This document shows positions 11,292 through 23,112 of a stretch of DNA of 64,000 nucleotides, in pieces (within the stretch, counting starts at the first letter, position 1; every line of letters begins with the position of its first letter). Under the pieces are notes generated by a model. The model saw only the letters and a list, made by a program, of their open reading frames with translations, made no database searches and had not been told where the DNA came from. This DNA is from Aporrectodea caliginosa (lineage: Eukaryota; Annelida; Clitellata; Crassiclitellata; Lumbricidae): the NCBI GenBank assembly GCA_020284085.1, contig JACEVL010000019.1:3773997-3837996 (forward strand), read 5' to 3'. The position numbers and the translations under genes were made by a program.

Positions 11292-12787
11292 CTAGTAGCA
11301 GCTGATGACAATGCTGAGGTACATTTGGATCCCAAGTCACATTGATGTGGCAGGCAATGATAGAGCAGATACTTTGGCTAAAGAGGCTCTTACAATTGAT
11401 CACATAAATTCTATTAATTATCTTGAACTTCAGGAAATTTATACTTTAATAAAACTTTATATAATAAATAAATGGCAAATAGAATATAGTGGTGATAGTA
11501 GAGGTCATTTTTATAAATCTATGTGTCCAATTGTTAGTACAGATATTAAATATTTAGAACCTTTTAGACATAAGGAAGTTCAAATTTCTAGACTACGTCT
11601 AGGAGTAGCCAATACTAATCAAAGGCTGTTCATTATAAAAAGGCATGATGATGGTCTATGTGATACTTGTAAGGTCAAGGAGACAATCCATCACCTCTTA
11701 CTTGATTGTAAAAAAGAAGATATTTCAGAGGTATTAAGAAATAAATGTCAATTATATAAACATGAAGTTTCCGTTAAAACCCTTTTGACGGTAAATTTAT
11801 TTCAGAATGAAGTGTATAGGTTAGTTAAAATAATTAATAAAGGTAAAATTTTGTAAATGGATGTTTTAGTGTTTTTTTAATGCAACTAGTTTTATATCTT
11901 ACTCAAAACTGTAAATATTTAATTACTCTTTTACTAATACATTGTTATTATGCAATTACATGTATGTACTGTGTTGCAATTTTGGTTGCAATGCTGGTTA
12001 CCATATTATTATTATTCAACTTTGGTTTTTCAATAATACATATTACATGTGGTGTGGTTTGGTTATTATATCACAGTAGATATTATGTTGCATAATACTG
12101 TAGTACTGTGTTGCAATGCAGATTATTGAAATATTCATAAACTACTTCTTATCAACTGTTGATTATTGAATATGTTATGTCAAAATAACAAGAACTGATG
12201 TGAGAAAATTTTAAATATTACCTATTGGTAAATGAATTTCTGTTATTACCATATTATTGTTATTCAACTTTGGTTCCTCAATATAAGATATGATTTGGTT
12301 TGGTTACTGTATTACAATAGCTACTATGTTGCATAATATTCAGTAATGTGTTATAATAAGAGATCTGTGATTATAATTTTAATGTATTGAAACTATACTT
12401 TAAACAATTATTATAATACATGTATGCTATGTTATTGAATGAACTTTTATTACATGTATAGTAGGCTATGTTAGATACATGAACAGTTTAAAAGAGTACT
12501 TAGTAAATTTTGTATATGGATCAATTGCTGCATAGTTACATAACATTGTTTAATTTGCATGGAATCTTTTGTCAGAATATAGAAATCATAGACAGAATAC
12601 GATGAACTACCTTATGTTAAAAAAAATATTGAATATAGTGAGATTGTAAAGCTCTGTTTGACACATTTGATGGTGTCATACGGATGCTGTAAGTTTCTTG
12701 TAATCATTGAATTGTATCTTTCCTGTATTGTCGTCAACGGCCTTTGATGTCATAGGACGACGTTAAACGTTGGATTAAATAAAATAA
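11292..12787 (+). mobile_element. 5'-truncated non-LTR retrotransposon (LINE) with target duplication
   Basis: A 1.5-kb insertion flanked by GGAAACGAGTA at 11281-11291 and 12788-12798. It holds the end of the polyprotein (RNase H tail and zinc-finger-like region) and an AT-rich 3' UTR of about 900 bp. The 3' end is GTCGTCAACGGCC, then GGACGACGTTAAAC and a TTAAATAAAATAA end. The first 30 bases (11292-11321) copy flanking DNA at 11105-11134, so the true LINE sequence begins at about 11320. A second truncated copy of the family is at 58700-59707. Confidence 0.85.
11305..11856 (+). pseudogene. LINE polyprotein C-terminus: end of RNase H plus HC-rich domain
   Basis: The 183-codon frame contains RYIWIPSHIDVAGNDRADTL, the C-terminal RNase H signature (W.PSH.G..GN..AD), with the usual G after SHI replaced by D-V. 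It ends with LRLGVANTNQR and CDTCKVKETIHHLLLDC, the CC-H-C zinc-knuckle-like region typical of the tail of LINE ORF2s that carry RNase H. The frame is uninterrupted, so the insertion is fairly young, but endonuclease, RT and most of RNase H are missing. The Met shown is not a real start: its upstream sequence comes from flanking DNA. Confidence 0.85.
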
Positions 12788-12845
12788 GGAAACGAGTAAT
12801 TGACTCAATATCATTGTTGTCCTGATACGTATGTTCCTCGTTGGT

Positions 12846-13265
12846 TGATTAGATGCTGTTTAAAGGGTCTTGAGTCACGACAAACATGATTGGCGTCGCC
12901 CTCCTTTTTTAAGCTTGAGTCTGGCACCGCCCGAGTATCATGGGCAGAAACGAAGTTGACTTGTTGAACGATATACACACCACGAGTTGAGACACATATA
13001 AAAGGAGAGTTTTGCTTATATAACGTAACAGAAAAGCGAGTTAAAGGTGTCTTTACAGGTTATAAAATACTAGCAATTTTCAGTAATTTCCGGTGTTTAA
13101 CGATATTTCTTGGATGTCAGGGCAGCTGACATTACTTTACATTACAAAATGCTACAGGACATCGCCCAGTTGGTACTTCTGTTTAACAACGTTGGTGAGA
13201 TTAATGTCGCCCCCCTCCTTTACCTAGGCTCGAGACTGGCAATATCACAGTACGGACAGTGGCGG
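12846..13265 (-). repeat. Two SR1 copies
   Basis: 12846-12960 and 13180-13265, minus orientation (GCGTCGCCCTCCTTTTTT, GTCTGGCACCGCC; GTCGCCCCCCTCCTTTACC, GACAGTGGCGGAG). A GTTAAAGGTGTC block lies between them. Confidence 0.65.
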
Positions 13266-13419
13266 AGTTTCACCTCCAATTCATCCTTATCACCGCTACA
13301 CTCAGCCCTCTTAACTCTACTCCTCCTTACACTCAGGAAGCGACGTTTAACACTCCCTTTTATCACCGTCAATGAGCGAACGAATAAAGAACGAAACAAA
13401 GAGGTCCTATCTCCACCCT

Positions 13420-14110
13420 GCTAGTAGTCCCACACCAACTCGACAACATCAACTCGTTCCACAACTCGCCGCTCGACCGATTACCGCCTTATTAACCATT
13501 AAATCCGCATAAAACCTTCATCCGCTTACGGCTTATATACCATCAGATCTAACGCCTATATATTTATCAACACAGCAGATACAGCCCCGTGTATATTTAT
13601 CCACGTATCGCATTCGGACTAGTGTATTTGTATCTGGAAAGCGAAGAATTAATTTATGGCCGACGCCTGGCCCGTGTTATACAGGCCGAGCAATTTATTA
13701 CCTATCGCGTTCTCCGCCATTTCGACTCACCTGTATTTCGTTCTTTTCCCTTCTTGGCTCTTCTGTTCTCTGTCTTCCTCGCTCGTCGAACAATTGCGCT
13801 CTATAAATGATGGCTTCTTAGGAAAACGGCGAAAAATGGAGATAGACGTCGACTACTTTTTCTCGACATAAATTATACTTTGTTTTATACGACCGAGAGG
13901 GCGACCGCATCACCCGGCGCGCTACTTTCGGCCGTATCGCTGCGCGCAGCATCGACCAATCACCGGCGAGCGTCTGCAAGCGTCCACCTAGCGCCCGTTG
14001 CGAGAAGCTGCCCTTATCCATCAAAGTGACATGGGCCGATGAACCGAGAGATTTAGACGGTTGCACTGGGTGGCGTACGAATTTATATAATGGGGAGTTT
14101 TTGAGTCTTC
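13420..14110. promoter_or_regulatory. CpG-rich, repeat-poor block (possible regulatory element)
   Basis: Unlike its surroundings this block has no microsatellite or SR1 and many CpGs, especially 13890-14080 (CACCCGGCGCGC, CCGTATCGCTGCGCGCAGC). It ends near TTATATAATGGGG. Short frames exist, but none has a recognisable domain. It could be a first exon or an enhancer; the sequence alone does not decide. Confidence 0.25.
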
Positions 14111-14361
14111 GTTGGACAAATATGGACTTATATTTTACAGTCCAGAGTCTACAAAAGTATTTTATTAAAACGGAAATTTTCGTTTTCTTATTATTTTATC
14201 TATTTATTGATTCGTTCATTGGTTTTTTCTTAATGTTGCTAATTTTTAGATTTATGTTAAACACCGTTAAATAATGATCCCTCGAGACTTAAAATTTTCA
14301 GAAACCTACTGTGAATCAATTTGGTTTATTTGAGCCTCTAAATTCTTGAGGAATCGCTAAT

Positions 14362-14940
14362 TGCGCCACTGTTTGTTCTCTTGCAATGCTAGTCCAAAGC
14401 CTGCATGAAGGAGGAGGGCGACGCTAATGATCTTTGTTATCACAGTGTCGTTAAACTGAAACTACTACTATTGATCAATTATTGTGCGCAAACCATACGC
14501 AGTTATGAGTACAACATGTCACCGACCTCAATTTCTTAGTCTCGGCATATGATGTGGGGTGTTACCGACTTCATTTTCTTAGTCTCGACATACCATATTG
14601 GGTGTCACTGACTTCATTTTCTTAGTCTCGGCTTATGTTGCTAATGTAATTATGTAACTTTGACCTGAAATTCTTATTCTATTTTTAATAAGTTTCGAGA
14701 AGTTTTCATTCTTTTCAAAAGCCTCATTATTCTGCTGTTATTTGTCTACTGTGTTTACTTATAGTGCAAATGTATGACTTAAAAGAGGTGTGTAAGGAAA
14801 TGATCATATGGCACTGCTATCTGTGAAAAGACTATACCAATTAACTCTGCCAATGCCAGTCCCATGCCTGGATAATGGAGGAGGGCGAAGCTAATGATCT
14901 TTGTAATCACACAGTGTCGTTAAACTGAAACTACTACTAC
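14362..14940 (+). repeat. Two SR1 copies
   Basis: 14362-14466 and 14838-14940, both with the GGAGGAGGGCGA core and GTGTCGTTAAACTGAAAC ending. Confidence 0.7.
14505..14640. repeat. Three tandem copies of a 43-45-bp unit
   Basis: Each unit has GTCACCGACCTC or a near variant, TTCTTAGTCTCG, and CATATGATGTGGGGT or similar. The unit derives from the body of the tRNA-derived SINE at 15000-15235, where the same words occur once. Confidence 0.6.
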
Positions 14941-14999
14941 TACTAACTATCAATCAATATTACCGCGACCAAACGGAACGCAGTTATGAGTACATCATG

Positions 15000-15235
15000 T
15001 CACTAACTTCAATTTCTTGGTCTCGGCATATGATCTGGGGTAGCCTGTCCAGTCCCTCGCCATTTGATCTCCAAACCGACAACGTATGCTCAGTCCTTTC
15101 TCAATTCATAGCTGAGCTCGCTAGGGGGCGCATGTAGGGCAGAAACGTCTGAAACATCTTGCTGTCTTTGAAGGGAATTGAACATTGGACATCCGGGTTG
15201 ACAGTCCAGCTCGCTATCCACTATTGTGCACCTCC
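15000..15235 (-). mobile_element. tRNA-derived SINE, possibly Asp-like head
   Basis: On the minus strand the head reads GTGGATAGCGAGCTGGACTG, then TCAACCCGG and a B-box-like GTTCAATTCC. The body contains GGCGAGGGACTGGACAGG and CATATGCCGAGACCAAG. The anticodon-like position reads GTC. Related copies: 18225-18475 and 16735-16990. Confidence 0.65.
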
Positions 15236-15624
15236 CCTATACAATAACAATAGTGTCAACATTAGAATTAGCATCTTCAAAGCGTCACAAAAAGTACTCG
15301 TAACTTTCTGCAGTTTTGGACAGCTTTTAAACTTGTCTTCATGTACTTCAACATTTTAACGACGAAAGTGGACTAAAAGCGATTATGGAACCAATGCAGC
15401 TCGTTGATAGATACAGTGTTAAAGGTACATTTTTTGCTCGACTTTTGTTATTTTTGTTCTGCCCCACCCAACCCACGTGAAGTGCATAAAGTGTTCCTAA
15501 TTGTTTAGCCATTACCACGAATGAAGTTTAATACAGACTACAGAGAAATTCTTAAGCCATGGATTCTTGAAAAAGTTGCAAGAGGAAGATTACAACGATT
15601 GTCTTCTTTCACTTATAATGGTGA
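15236..15624. other. No gene recognised
   Basis: No coding domain, tRNA box or terminal repeat found. Confidence 0.4.
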
Positions 15625-15860
15625 ATATTACTCTTAAAAGAGGTGTGTAATTATTTTGAACAGTTTTCACCGTTCGCTGTTCGCATAGTATAAAGAAGCC
15701 TTAATTTCTAACTGTTGTTCTTGTGTTTCTATTCCAAGGTTTAACGCCGTCATATGACATCATATGCGCGGCAGTTGACGACAATTCGAAACCATAAACA
15801 GTGGAAACAAAGAATTCACAGTTTTCGAAGACACCATTAAAGATGTCAAAACTATACTTT
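15625..15860 (-). mobile_element. LINE 3' tail relic and dispersed block
   Basis: 15630-15690 has TTAAAAGAGGTGTGTAATTA. 15738-15790 has GGTTTAACGCCGTCATATGA and GCGGCAGTTGACGAC, the inverse of the LINE tail. 15825-15860 has a degraded ACACCATTAAAGATGTC block. Confidence 0.55.
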
Positions 15861-15911
15861 ATAGTGTCAGTAATACTCATTGTTTTAGACAGCTATGTAT
15901 TGCGATAAGAT

Positions 15912-16335
15912 CAGTGCGACCACTGCTTGGGATTTTCCCCAAAAACCTTGGGATTTTGAGTGGGTCGGACTTAGGATCTGGGAATTTGCCTAGCAATCTT
16001 GGGATTTTTCTAAGGTCTACAGACTAGTTTATACCGTACTTCAACAGTGGCAGCAAATCAGATTAGAAAAACTCGTTTAGTCTGAAAGACATTTATTATT
16101 ATTGTAACTTTTAAACATTGTTAATTCAATGTTATGCTCCGGTTTTTTCTTTGCGAGTTCTTAGCTATAGGCATTTTTGTGAATAATTGTGATTGTTAAA
16201 AGTTAAAACGCATTTCATATTTCATCACCACTTTTTCCTTGTCGTTAACTTGGGATTTTTTGGACACTTTTGGCCAATCTTGGAATTGTTCTAGCAAGAG
16301 CTTGGGATTTCATTAAATGGAGAGTGGTCGCACTG
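15912..16335. mobile_element. hAT-1: non-autonomous hAT element (MITE)
   Basis: Ends CAGTGCGACCACT and AGTGGTCGCACTG are a perfect 13-bp inverted repeat. GATAAGAT is directly repeated outside at 15904-15911 and 16336-16343, the 8-bp duplication typical of hAT. The interior (CTTGGGATTTT words near both ends) has no transposase frame. Confidence 0.92.
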
Positions 16336-16343
16336 GATAAGAT

Positions 16344-16734
16344 GATATTTGATGCAATTTAAGCAGTTTTTAGCAGCAATTGTCATACAAAAGGAACTTT
16401 AAATATTAAAGGATTCTTGATGAGCAATATTCATGTGATTCGTAACCTAGTTATTCTGATTATAAAACAGCTTCGGTCACAAGTGACTCCTATGCATTCA
16501 GGGCTCTGCTACCCGTCTCTATGAGGCCATTTGGACTAATCCTGGCCAAGATTCCTCCATGTTCTGCATAGACTGCTGCCTCCAATTATACACCTGCGGT
16601 TTCCTCCCTACGTCTAGGAGCCCACGACATAATTGTACCCATCGCCGACAATTTGGCACATTAAACATTTATTATTCAGATGATTTACTCAGGGCAGAAA
16701 ATTTGATTCGAGATTTCTGTTCCACCAGAACCCC
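16344..16734. other. No gene recognised
   Basis: No supported feature. Short frames lack a family signature. Confidence 0.4.
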
Positions 16735-17000
16735 CTAACAAACTCAGCCATAATGAGTACATTGATTGTACATTGTCGGTGGGAAGATGAGACAGCAAGG
16801 GAGAGGACTGGACCCCACACTCATATGCCGAGGCTAGAAATATGAAGTCGCTAACACTTCATCCCCATGCACAGCTTCTTCAGGATCAGCTTAAGGGACT
16901 GCGCTTCTGTTCTTCTTACTCTTGACTCACTACTTCAGATTGTACACCAAAGTGCGGTCAACAGCTGTTTTAAACAAAGGTTTTACTTACTTACTTACAA
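16735..17000 (+). mobile_element. 5'-truncated SINE of the 18225 family with (TTAC)n tail
   Basis: Shares CATAATGAGTACA, GGTGGGAAGATGA, GAGGACTGG and CATATGCCGAGGCTAG with the SINE at 18225-18475. It ends in TTTTACTTACTTACTTAC. Confidence 0.55.
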
Positions 17001-17227
17001 TATAATAACTTTGACATGAGATTCTTGTTCTAATAAGTTTCGAGAAGTTTTTATTCTTGGCCATGCAGCAAAGTTACTGCTGTTGTTTGTATAATTTGCA
17101 ATCTTATATGGCCATAGTAAGACTTAAAAGAGGTGTGTAAAGAACTGGCAATATGGTGCTGTTACCTGTGAAATTAATGCATCTACCGCACACTGCCCGT
17201 TCAATTAAAATGCTCATAAGCCTAAGC

Positions 17228-17490
<263 letters not shown>

Positions 17491-17635
17491 TAATTACTTA
17501 TATTTTTGGACAATCGATCAATACTGGAGCTGGATTCTTATCGGATCGGGTGCGGTTTGGACTTGAGCTGTAAGTCGATTTCGCGGTCTTTTTTATTGCA
17601 TTGCCAAACGACCGTCTCTCCAGCAGACGATCAAT

Positions 17636-18230
17636 CTTCTTCTTCTTCTTCTTCTTCTTCTCTTTGGTCGGATCAAATAGTTCGTAGGCAACCCTTTCCC
17701 TACTGGTTTGACGCAGCGCTCAACTGGCGAGTAGTAGGGGTGGTGGTTCAAGTCCGGACGTTAGCTTTTGAAATTATACCCAGTAACATGACATGACATG
17801 ACTTGATATGAAATGACATGGCATGAAGTGGCATTCAATTGTGACATGACATGGCATGAAATGACGTGACATGAAATAATATTGGAACGGCGAGAAGTGA
17901 CGTGAAACCACATGACAAACATGCCATGACATGACAAGAAATGCTACGACGTGACATAACATTACACAACAAAACATGACATAACATGACATGACGTGAC
18001 ATGTCATTGCGCAGCACAAAAAAGCATTGCATAGCATAGAAAGGCAAAACGAACACTGTACCACAGCAAGACATTGCACTACAATGTATGCATGTATGTA
18101 TGCAGATCTGTGTGTGCATGTATGTATGCATATGTGGGTATGTATGTCTGTATGCATGTATATATGCATGTGTTTATGTCTGTGTATGTATGTGTGTTTG
18201 CATGTATGTATGCATCTATGTATGTATGCG
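17636..18230. repeat. (TTC)n, tRNA-like remnant, then ACATG and TATG arrays
   Basis: TTC run at 17636-17662. 17705-17760 has GACGCAGCGCTCAACTGGC and GGTTCAAGTCC, a tRNA-like head related to the repeat at 48328. 17780-18050 is an imperfect ACATG pentamer array; 18080-18230 is TATG-rich. Confidence 0.8.
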
Positions 18231-18475
18231 TGAGAGTCTAATGGTTAGCCTGTTGGACTGTCAACGGAAGGTCGGCGGTTCAAGTCCCAAATCTTCTATC
18301 ACCCCTAACCAACTCTGCTATAATGAGTACAGTGACCACCGCACACTGTTGGCGGGATGATGACACGAAAAAAGAGAGAAAACTGGTCGTCTGCGATCAT
18401 ATGCTGAGACCAAGAAAGGTAACGTCGCTAACACTCCATGCCCATATAATTATACGCTTCTATTGGCTAGCTTAT
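18225..18475 (+). mobile_element. tRNA-derived SINE
   Basis: Head: CTAATGGTTAGCCTGTTGG, then CTGTCAACGGAAGGTCGG and B box GGTTCAAGTCC. Body: CTATAATGAGTACAGTG, GGCGGGATGATGA, CATATGCTGAGACCAAG. It is preceded by the TATG array. Confidence 0.75.
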
Positions 18476-18584
18476 GGCATTAAACTTTTTTAAATTCAAA
18501 GAATTCTTGTAAAGTTCTCACCGCTGCTTACAAATATGCATAATCCTACTTAAAAATTATAGGTCCAGGTGCTTCTACTCATAC

Positions 18585-19345
18585 ATATAGGACTAATGCA
18601 ATGTTTAAAAGAGGTGTGGAGAACTTTTTTGTTTTTTACCACTTGCAACAGTGCAAAAACATCTTTTACCGTTAAAAGTAATTTATTTCGTCAGAAAACA
18701 TATTTTAACAGTTTCCAACCACTTCGTTAGTGCTATAATAGTTTCTATTGTTTAACTAGTCTATATCTTATGACAACAAAGGCCGTTGATGTCGCCAGAA
18801 ATTCCTAGAAAGGTCCTCACGGCATAATATACCATTGTGCCAGGGATTATACTTGGATTATTCTGCTAATCGTCGTTGTTATGACACGACTTCTTTAAAC
18901 AGGTTCTACCTATTCAATTGTAATCTAAGTGACGCGAGGTAAGATGTCGTTAAACATTGAATATCAATATCGCAACTTAGCACCTTTAAATTATGTTACA
19001 ATTATGGTATAAAACAACGCTAAACACTGGATTTATTTACTGCCACTCTTGCTGCTCAGGGAAAGACTTAATACGTTACGCGCCTCTATTGTGTTGCTGC
19101 GAAAGTTGAAGTTCTTACATATACATTTACATTACAAGGTTCATACATTTACATTTACATTACAAAGTTCTTACACTTACATTTACATTTACATCTGCTA
19201 TTCAGCGGCCGGCCGTAAGCCCTGCCTGCAGTCTAAGTGATGCGAGGTAAGTTATCGTTAAACGCTAAATGGCAATATCGCAACTTAGACACCTTAAAAT
19301 AATACTTAAACGGTGCTATAAAAGGTCAGTAGACACAACATTTAT
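18585..19345. mobile_element. LINE 3' tail relics with TTACAT repeats
   Basis: 18600 has TTTAAAAGAGGTGTGG; 18745-18800 an inverted LINE tail (ATCTTATGACAACAAAGGCC). 18920-19025 and 19225-19345 are two related copies of GTCTAAGTGAYGCGAGGTAA, TCGTTAAAC, CAATATCGCAACTTAG and a CACCTTAAA block. A short TTACAT array lies at 19110-19195. Confidence 0.5.
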
Positions 19346-19439
19346 TGCGTAAAACCAGCGCTTTGAAGTTCGGGAGACTGTTTTAGGAGAGACTTCACAC
19401 TGTGACTCGGCTTTTCTTCTTTGGCGCTGAGAAAGGTCT

Positions 19440-19590
19440 TCTTACATTACCATTTACATTACATTTACATTTACATTTACATTTACATTTACATTTACAT
19501 TTACATTTACATTTACATTTACATTTACATTTCATTCACATTCACATTCATTTACAGCGGCCGGCCTTACATTTACATTTACATCTGCTA
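19440..19590. repeat. (TTTACA)n hexamer array
   Basis: ACATTT hexamers, continuing imperfectly past a CAGCGGCCGGCC interruption that also occurs at 19204. Confidence 0.93.
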
Positions 19591-19799
19591 TTCCGGCCGT
19601 CCGTGAGCCCTGCCTGTCTAATTGGACGTGGGTCGGTGGCCCAGTCGAGACTTTAAGCCGCCTAAAGCGACATGAGTAATGGGCGCAGACGCCAAAGCAA
19701 GATGGATGGATGGAAATCTGTCGGATCTCATGTATACAGAGTTACAGACCTACAGCGCGGCTTAGAAATCGGTCGATGTGAGATATACGCTGTTCATTT
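19591..19799. other. No gene recognised
   Basis: Includes GGACGTGGGTCGGTGGCC, more GC-rich than the flanks. No domain seen. Confidence 0.4.
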
Positions 19800-20245
19800 G
19801 TATGCCTCTATGTATGATTGGATGTATGCGTGTATGTATGTGTGTATGTGTTTATATTTTTAACTATGTATGTTACTATATATTATATGTGTGTATATAT
19901 ATGTGTGTATGTTCTCATTTATTTATGTGTGTCTGCATCTATGTATTTATGTATGTATGTATGTATGCATGTATGTATGGATGTATGTGTTTTCTGTGTG
20001 TATATGTGTATGTATGCAAGTGTGTAAGCATGTGTGTATGTGTATGTATGTATATATATATATATACATACATACATAGGTGGGTGTACGTATGCACGCA
20101 TTTATATTTCCATTTACATGTATATTATATATGTATGTGTATATATTTATGTATTTTTATATATGTACGTATGTATTATGTGTATGTGTACATATGCAGG
20201 TATGAATATACATAGACTATATGTATCTATGTTTGTATGCATGTA
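19800..20245. repeat. Degenerate (TATG)n array
   Basis: TGTATGTA-type sequence with TA runs. Cys/Tyr/Met-rich frames are artefacts. Confidence 0.9.
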
Positions 20246-20269
20246 TCTATTACAGTGCTGTGCGTTTGC

Positions 20270-20990
20270 TAGTGCTTCTCAATAAAGGAAATACTTACTT
20301 ACTTACTTTACTATGCATGTGTGTATATACGCATGGTTATTTGTGTACGTGTGTATAATAGTCTATACGTATGTGTGTATTGGGGCTTCCAATTTACAGT
20401 AGCTCTTACAAACGCTGTGATTATAATCTCGAGGTTTCTACAGCTCCTAAAATTTCTAGTCGCGCCAAACAATTTATTAAAAGGCGCTTAGTCAAAACAC
20501 AACAGATGGGCATGTTTAGCTCGGGTCAAGATCTTAGGGGTAAGACAGTGGGGCGTCAACGGTGGGTGGTGCTAAGAATTGGGGAGACGACAGAGATAGG
20601 GGAAGAGGAAGAATCAGGATAGGATTTGAGGGAAAGGACTGCTCCAGTTTTGAGCGGAAGTGTGGAGATATAGAAAGAACTTCTATAATCTATGCTATAA
20701 TATGCAATCATTTGTTATACTGATGCAATACAATACAACTGTAATTTGTTAATGTCGGTCGGAAAACCCATTTTCAAAGGTGCACATGGAAGCCGATCTT
20801 ACATGAAATGAACTGGAATACATGTTTTTTAGCATTATTATATTTTTCGATTATTATTGTTATTCGGTTCTCTCTCTCATGCAGGATACTTTGTGAACAT
20901 GAGAACGTTGAAAGTTGCAGAATGAGGGACCAGCAACTGTGAATGCAATTATATATTTGTTTTATTTATATAATAGCAATATACAGATCC
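20270..20990 (+). other. Retroposon tail, then unrecognised sequence
   Basis: 20275-20310 has CAATAAAGG leading into TTAC repeats. 20440-20510 (TCTAGTCGCGCCAAACAAT, AGGCGCTTAGTCAAAAC) resembles 31255-31320, so it is part of a shared repeat whose class I cannot name. A frame at 20371-20622 has no domain. Confidence 0.45.
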
Positions 20991-21152
20991 CTATTATATA
21001 TATATATACATACATTTCCATGGATAACATATATATTACTATATATATATATATATATATATACATATATATATACTAAATCTGCTACATAATAGTCAGT
21101 ATTTTATGTACTGTGTTATATACATAATTACATATAGTCATATTATTATATA

Positions 21153-21191
<39 letters not shown>

Positions 21192-21382
21192 CACATTCAT
21201 GCACTTATATTATATATATAGATATATATATACATATATTTTAACACATCATACTTATATTATATATATACACACACTGCAAAACACATAAGCATTTAGT
21301 TAATATATATAATGTATACATATGCATAATTGCACATCTAAGGATATATATTTTGTGCATTGTATAGCCAATATAATACGAG

Positions 21383-21449
<67 letters not shown>

Positions 21450-21465
21450 ATATATATAGCATCTG
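20985..21465. repeat. AT-dinucleotide-rich region
   Basis: Several (TA)n runs, the longest at 21385-21440, with near-duplicate ATTTTAACACATCATAC-like segments between them. Confidence 0.9.
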
Positions 21466-21564
21466 TAATAACATTCCATTATATGCGTTGCTCTCTATAT
21501 TATCTAAAAATACATAGATACATGTACATCACACATGAATGCACCTATGATCTATAATCTATAC

Positions 21565-21735
21565 AACAAACCTTTCGCCGACACAAATACCCGACTATTC
21601 TCGGTCAGATATGTAGGGACTTCATCATGGAAAGAGATTCCATTATCTATTAGACAATTCCCTAATTTATGACTCTTCAAAAAATGGGCTGCGCCACTTT
21701 TAAATTGGCAAAACTAATTGACGCACGGCTCCCAA
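21565..21735 (+). pseudogene. LINE RT C-terminal fragment
   Basis: Reads PFADTNTRLFSVRYVGTSSW, then KEIPLSIRQFPNL, a stop, then LFKKW. This matches the TR.FS..Y.G...WN.IP..IR....L..FKK tail of LINE reverse transcriptases. The in-frame stop and missing catalytic part show it is dead. Confidence 0.75.
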
Positions 21736-22055
21736 AGAATGTGTCTGATAGAACAGCAGATACTGTTCCACCTCACACTCATCTTTGTTCCAAATGCGAT
21801 TATATGTGGACCTGAATTGTGTCATAGCTATTCACTTAAATCGACTGTTAACCTGAAAGCCTTTTGCTGAGTCATTCGGTAAGATTTATAATTTTTGTTT
21901 TTTAATATGCTTAGTTTTGACTAGTTAACTATATTGGTTTCCTTCATGCGGCTGTACTGCTACCTTAGCGGGTCTACAGATCCCTTCACGGTGCCTGCCT
22001 GACCGTACATTTTACTTCATCGAGAGCTACTGTTCTTAGTTGACCATCGAATAGT
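21736..22055. other. No gene recognised
   Basis: No supported feature in this stretch. Confidence 0.4.
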
Positions 22056-22059
22056 AGTA

Positions 22060-22262
22060 GTAGTTTCAGTTTAACGACACTGTGATAACATATAATCATT
22101 AGCAGCACCCTCCTCCTTCATCCAGGCTTGGGACTAGCACTGATAGAGTATGATCAGTGGCTCCCCAACCACCGAGTATTCACGTGGTAACAAAGACCTT
22201 TAACGGCTTTATCCAGGCATGGGACTGGCATTGTCAGAAAGCGAACAGTGGCGGAGTTAGCC
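22060..22262 (-). repeat. Two SR1 copies
   Basis: 22060-22165 is near full length (GTTTAACGACACTGTGATAAC to CACTGATAGAG). 22190-22262 lacks the CGCCCTCCTCC part but has CATGGGACTGGCATTGTCAG and GAACAGTGGCGGAGTTAG. Confidence 0.7.
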
Positions 22263-23046
22263 ACAGAATAAAATGATTTGATGTTTCAATGCATGTATTT
22301 ATTCAGGTGTGTCAGAAAATATTACATACAAAATATATACATTCATACATGCTGTTGGTATGAGTGTATGTATGTTTGTATATACATGTACGTAGGTATG
22401 TTTTTATGTGTGTATGGGTGCATGTGTCTATGCATGCTTGCATGTGTGTATGTATGAATTTATGCATAAATTATTATTTCTGTAGTATGTATTATTACGT
22501 ATGTATATATATTTATATATACATGCCATCATGCATGCTTACTTGTACAAAAGCAGTAAACTTACATACATGCATGCATACGACACATAATGTACGGATA
22601 CATACGTACATTCATACATACATAAACAGGCAAAAGAACACACAATAGACCCTACTTGCCAACTCGCAGCATCTTTTCACTCATATGTCAAGAGATCAAA
22701 TAGTTTATTTTGGCCTTTGTGTAAAATCGTCCCTGTGAAGTAGGTAAGTGAGTAATGTTTATTAGCACAAGACAAACTTTCATCCACGCCTTGGATTCGG
22801 ATTTACTTAATTTGCCAAAGCAACAGTGCTCTAAATAAATAAATATAATATAACAGTATGTAAAATATATGTAAATAATATATGCATATGCATATGCATA
22901 CACATATAAAGGTGATAAAAATGGTATATGACATATATATATGTGTGCAAGCACAAAGCACATTGTTACAATGTAATAAAAAATGTCACCGTAAAATGTT
23001 TGAAGTGAATGACGCAAAACGATGATGAAGTCCTTGACCAGTTACG

Positions 23047-23110
<64 letters not shown>
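22263..23110. repeat. TATG/CATA arrays and (TA)n; no gene
   Basis: 22330-22640 is a degenerate GTAT/ATAC array. 23048-23110 is pure TA. The sequence between shows no domain. Confidence 0.7.
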
Positions 23111-23112
<2 letters not shown>

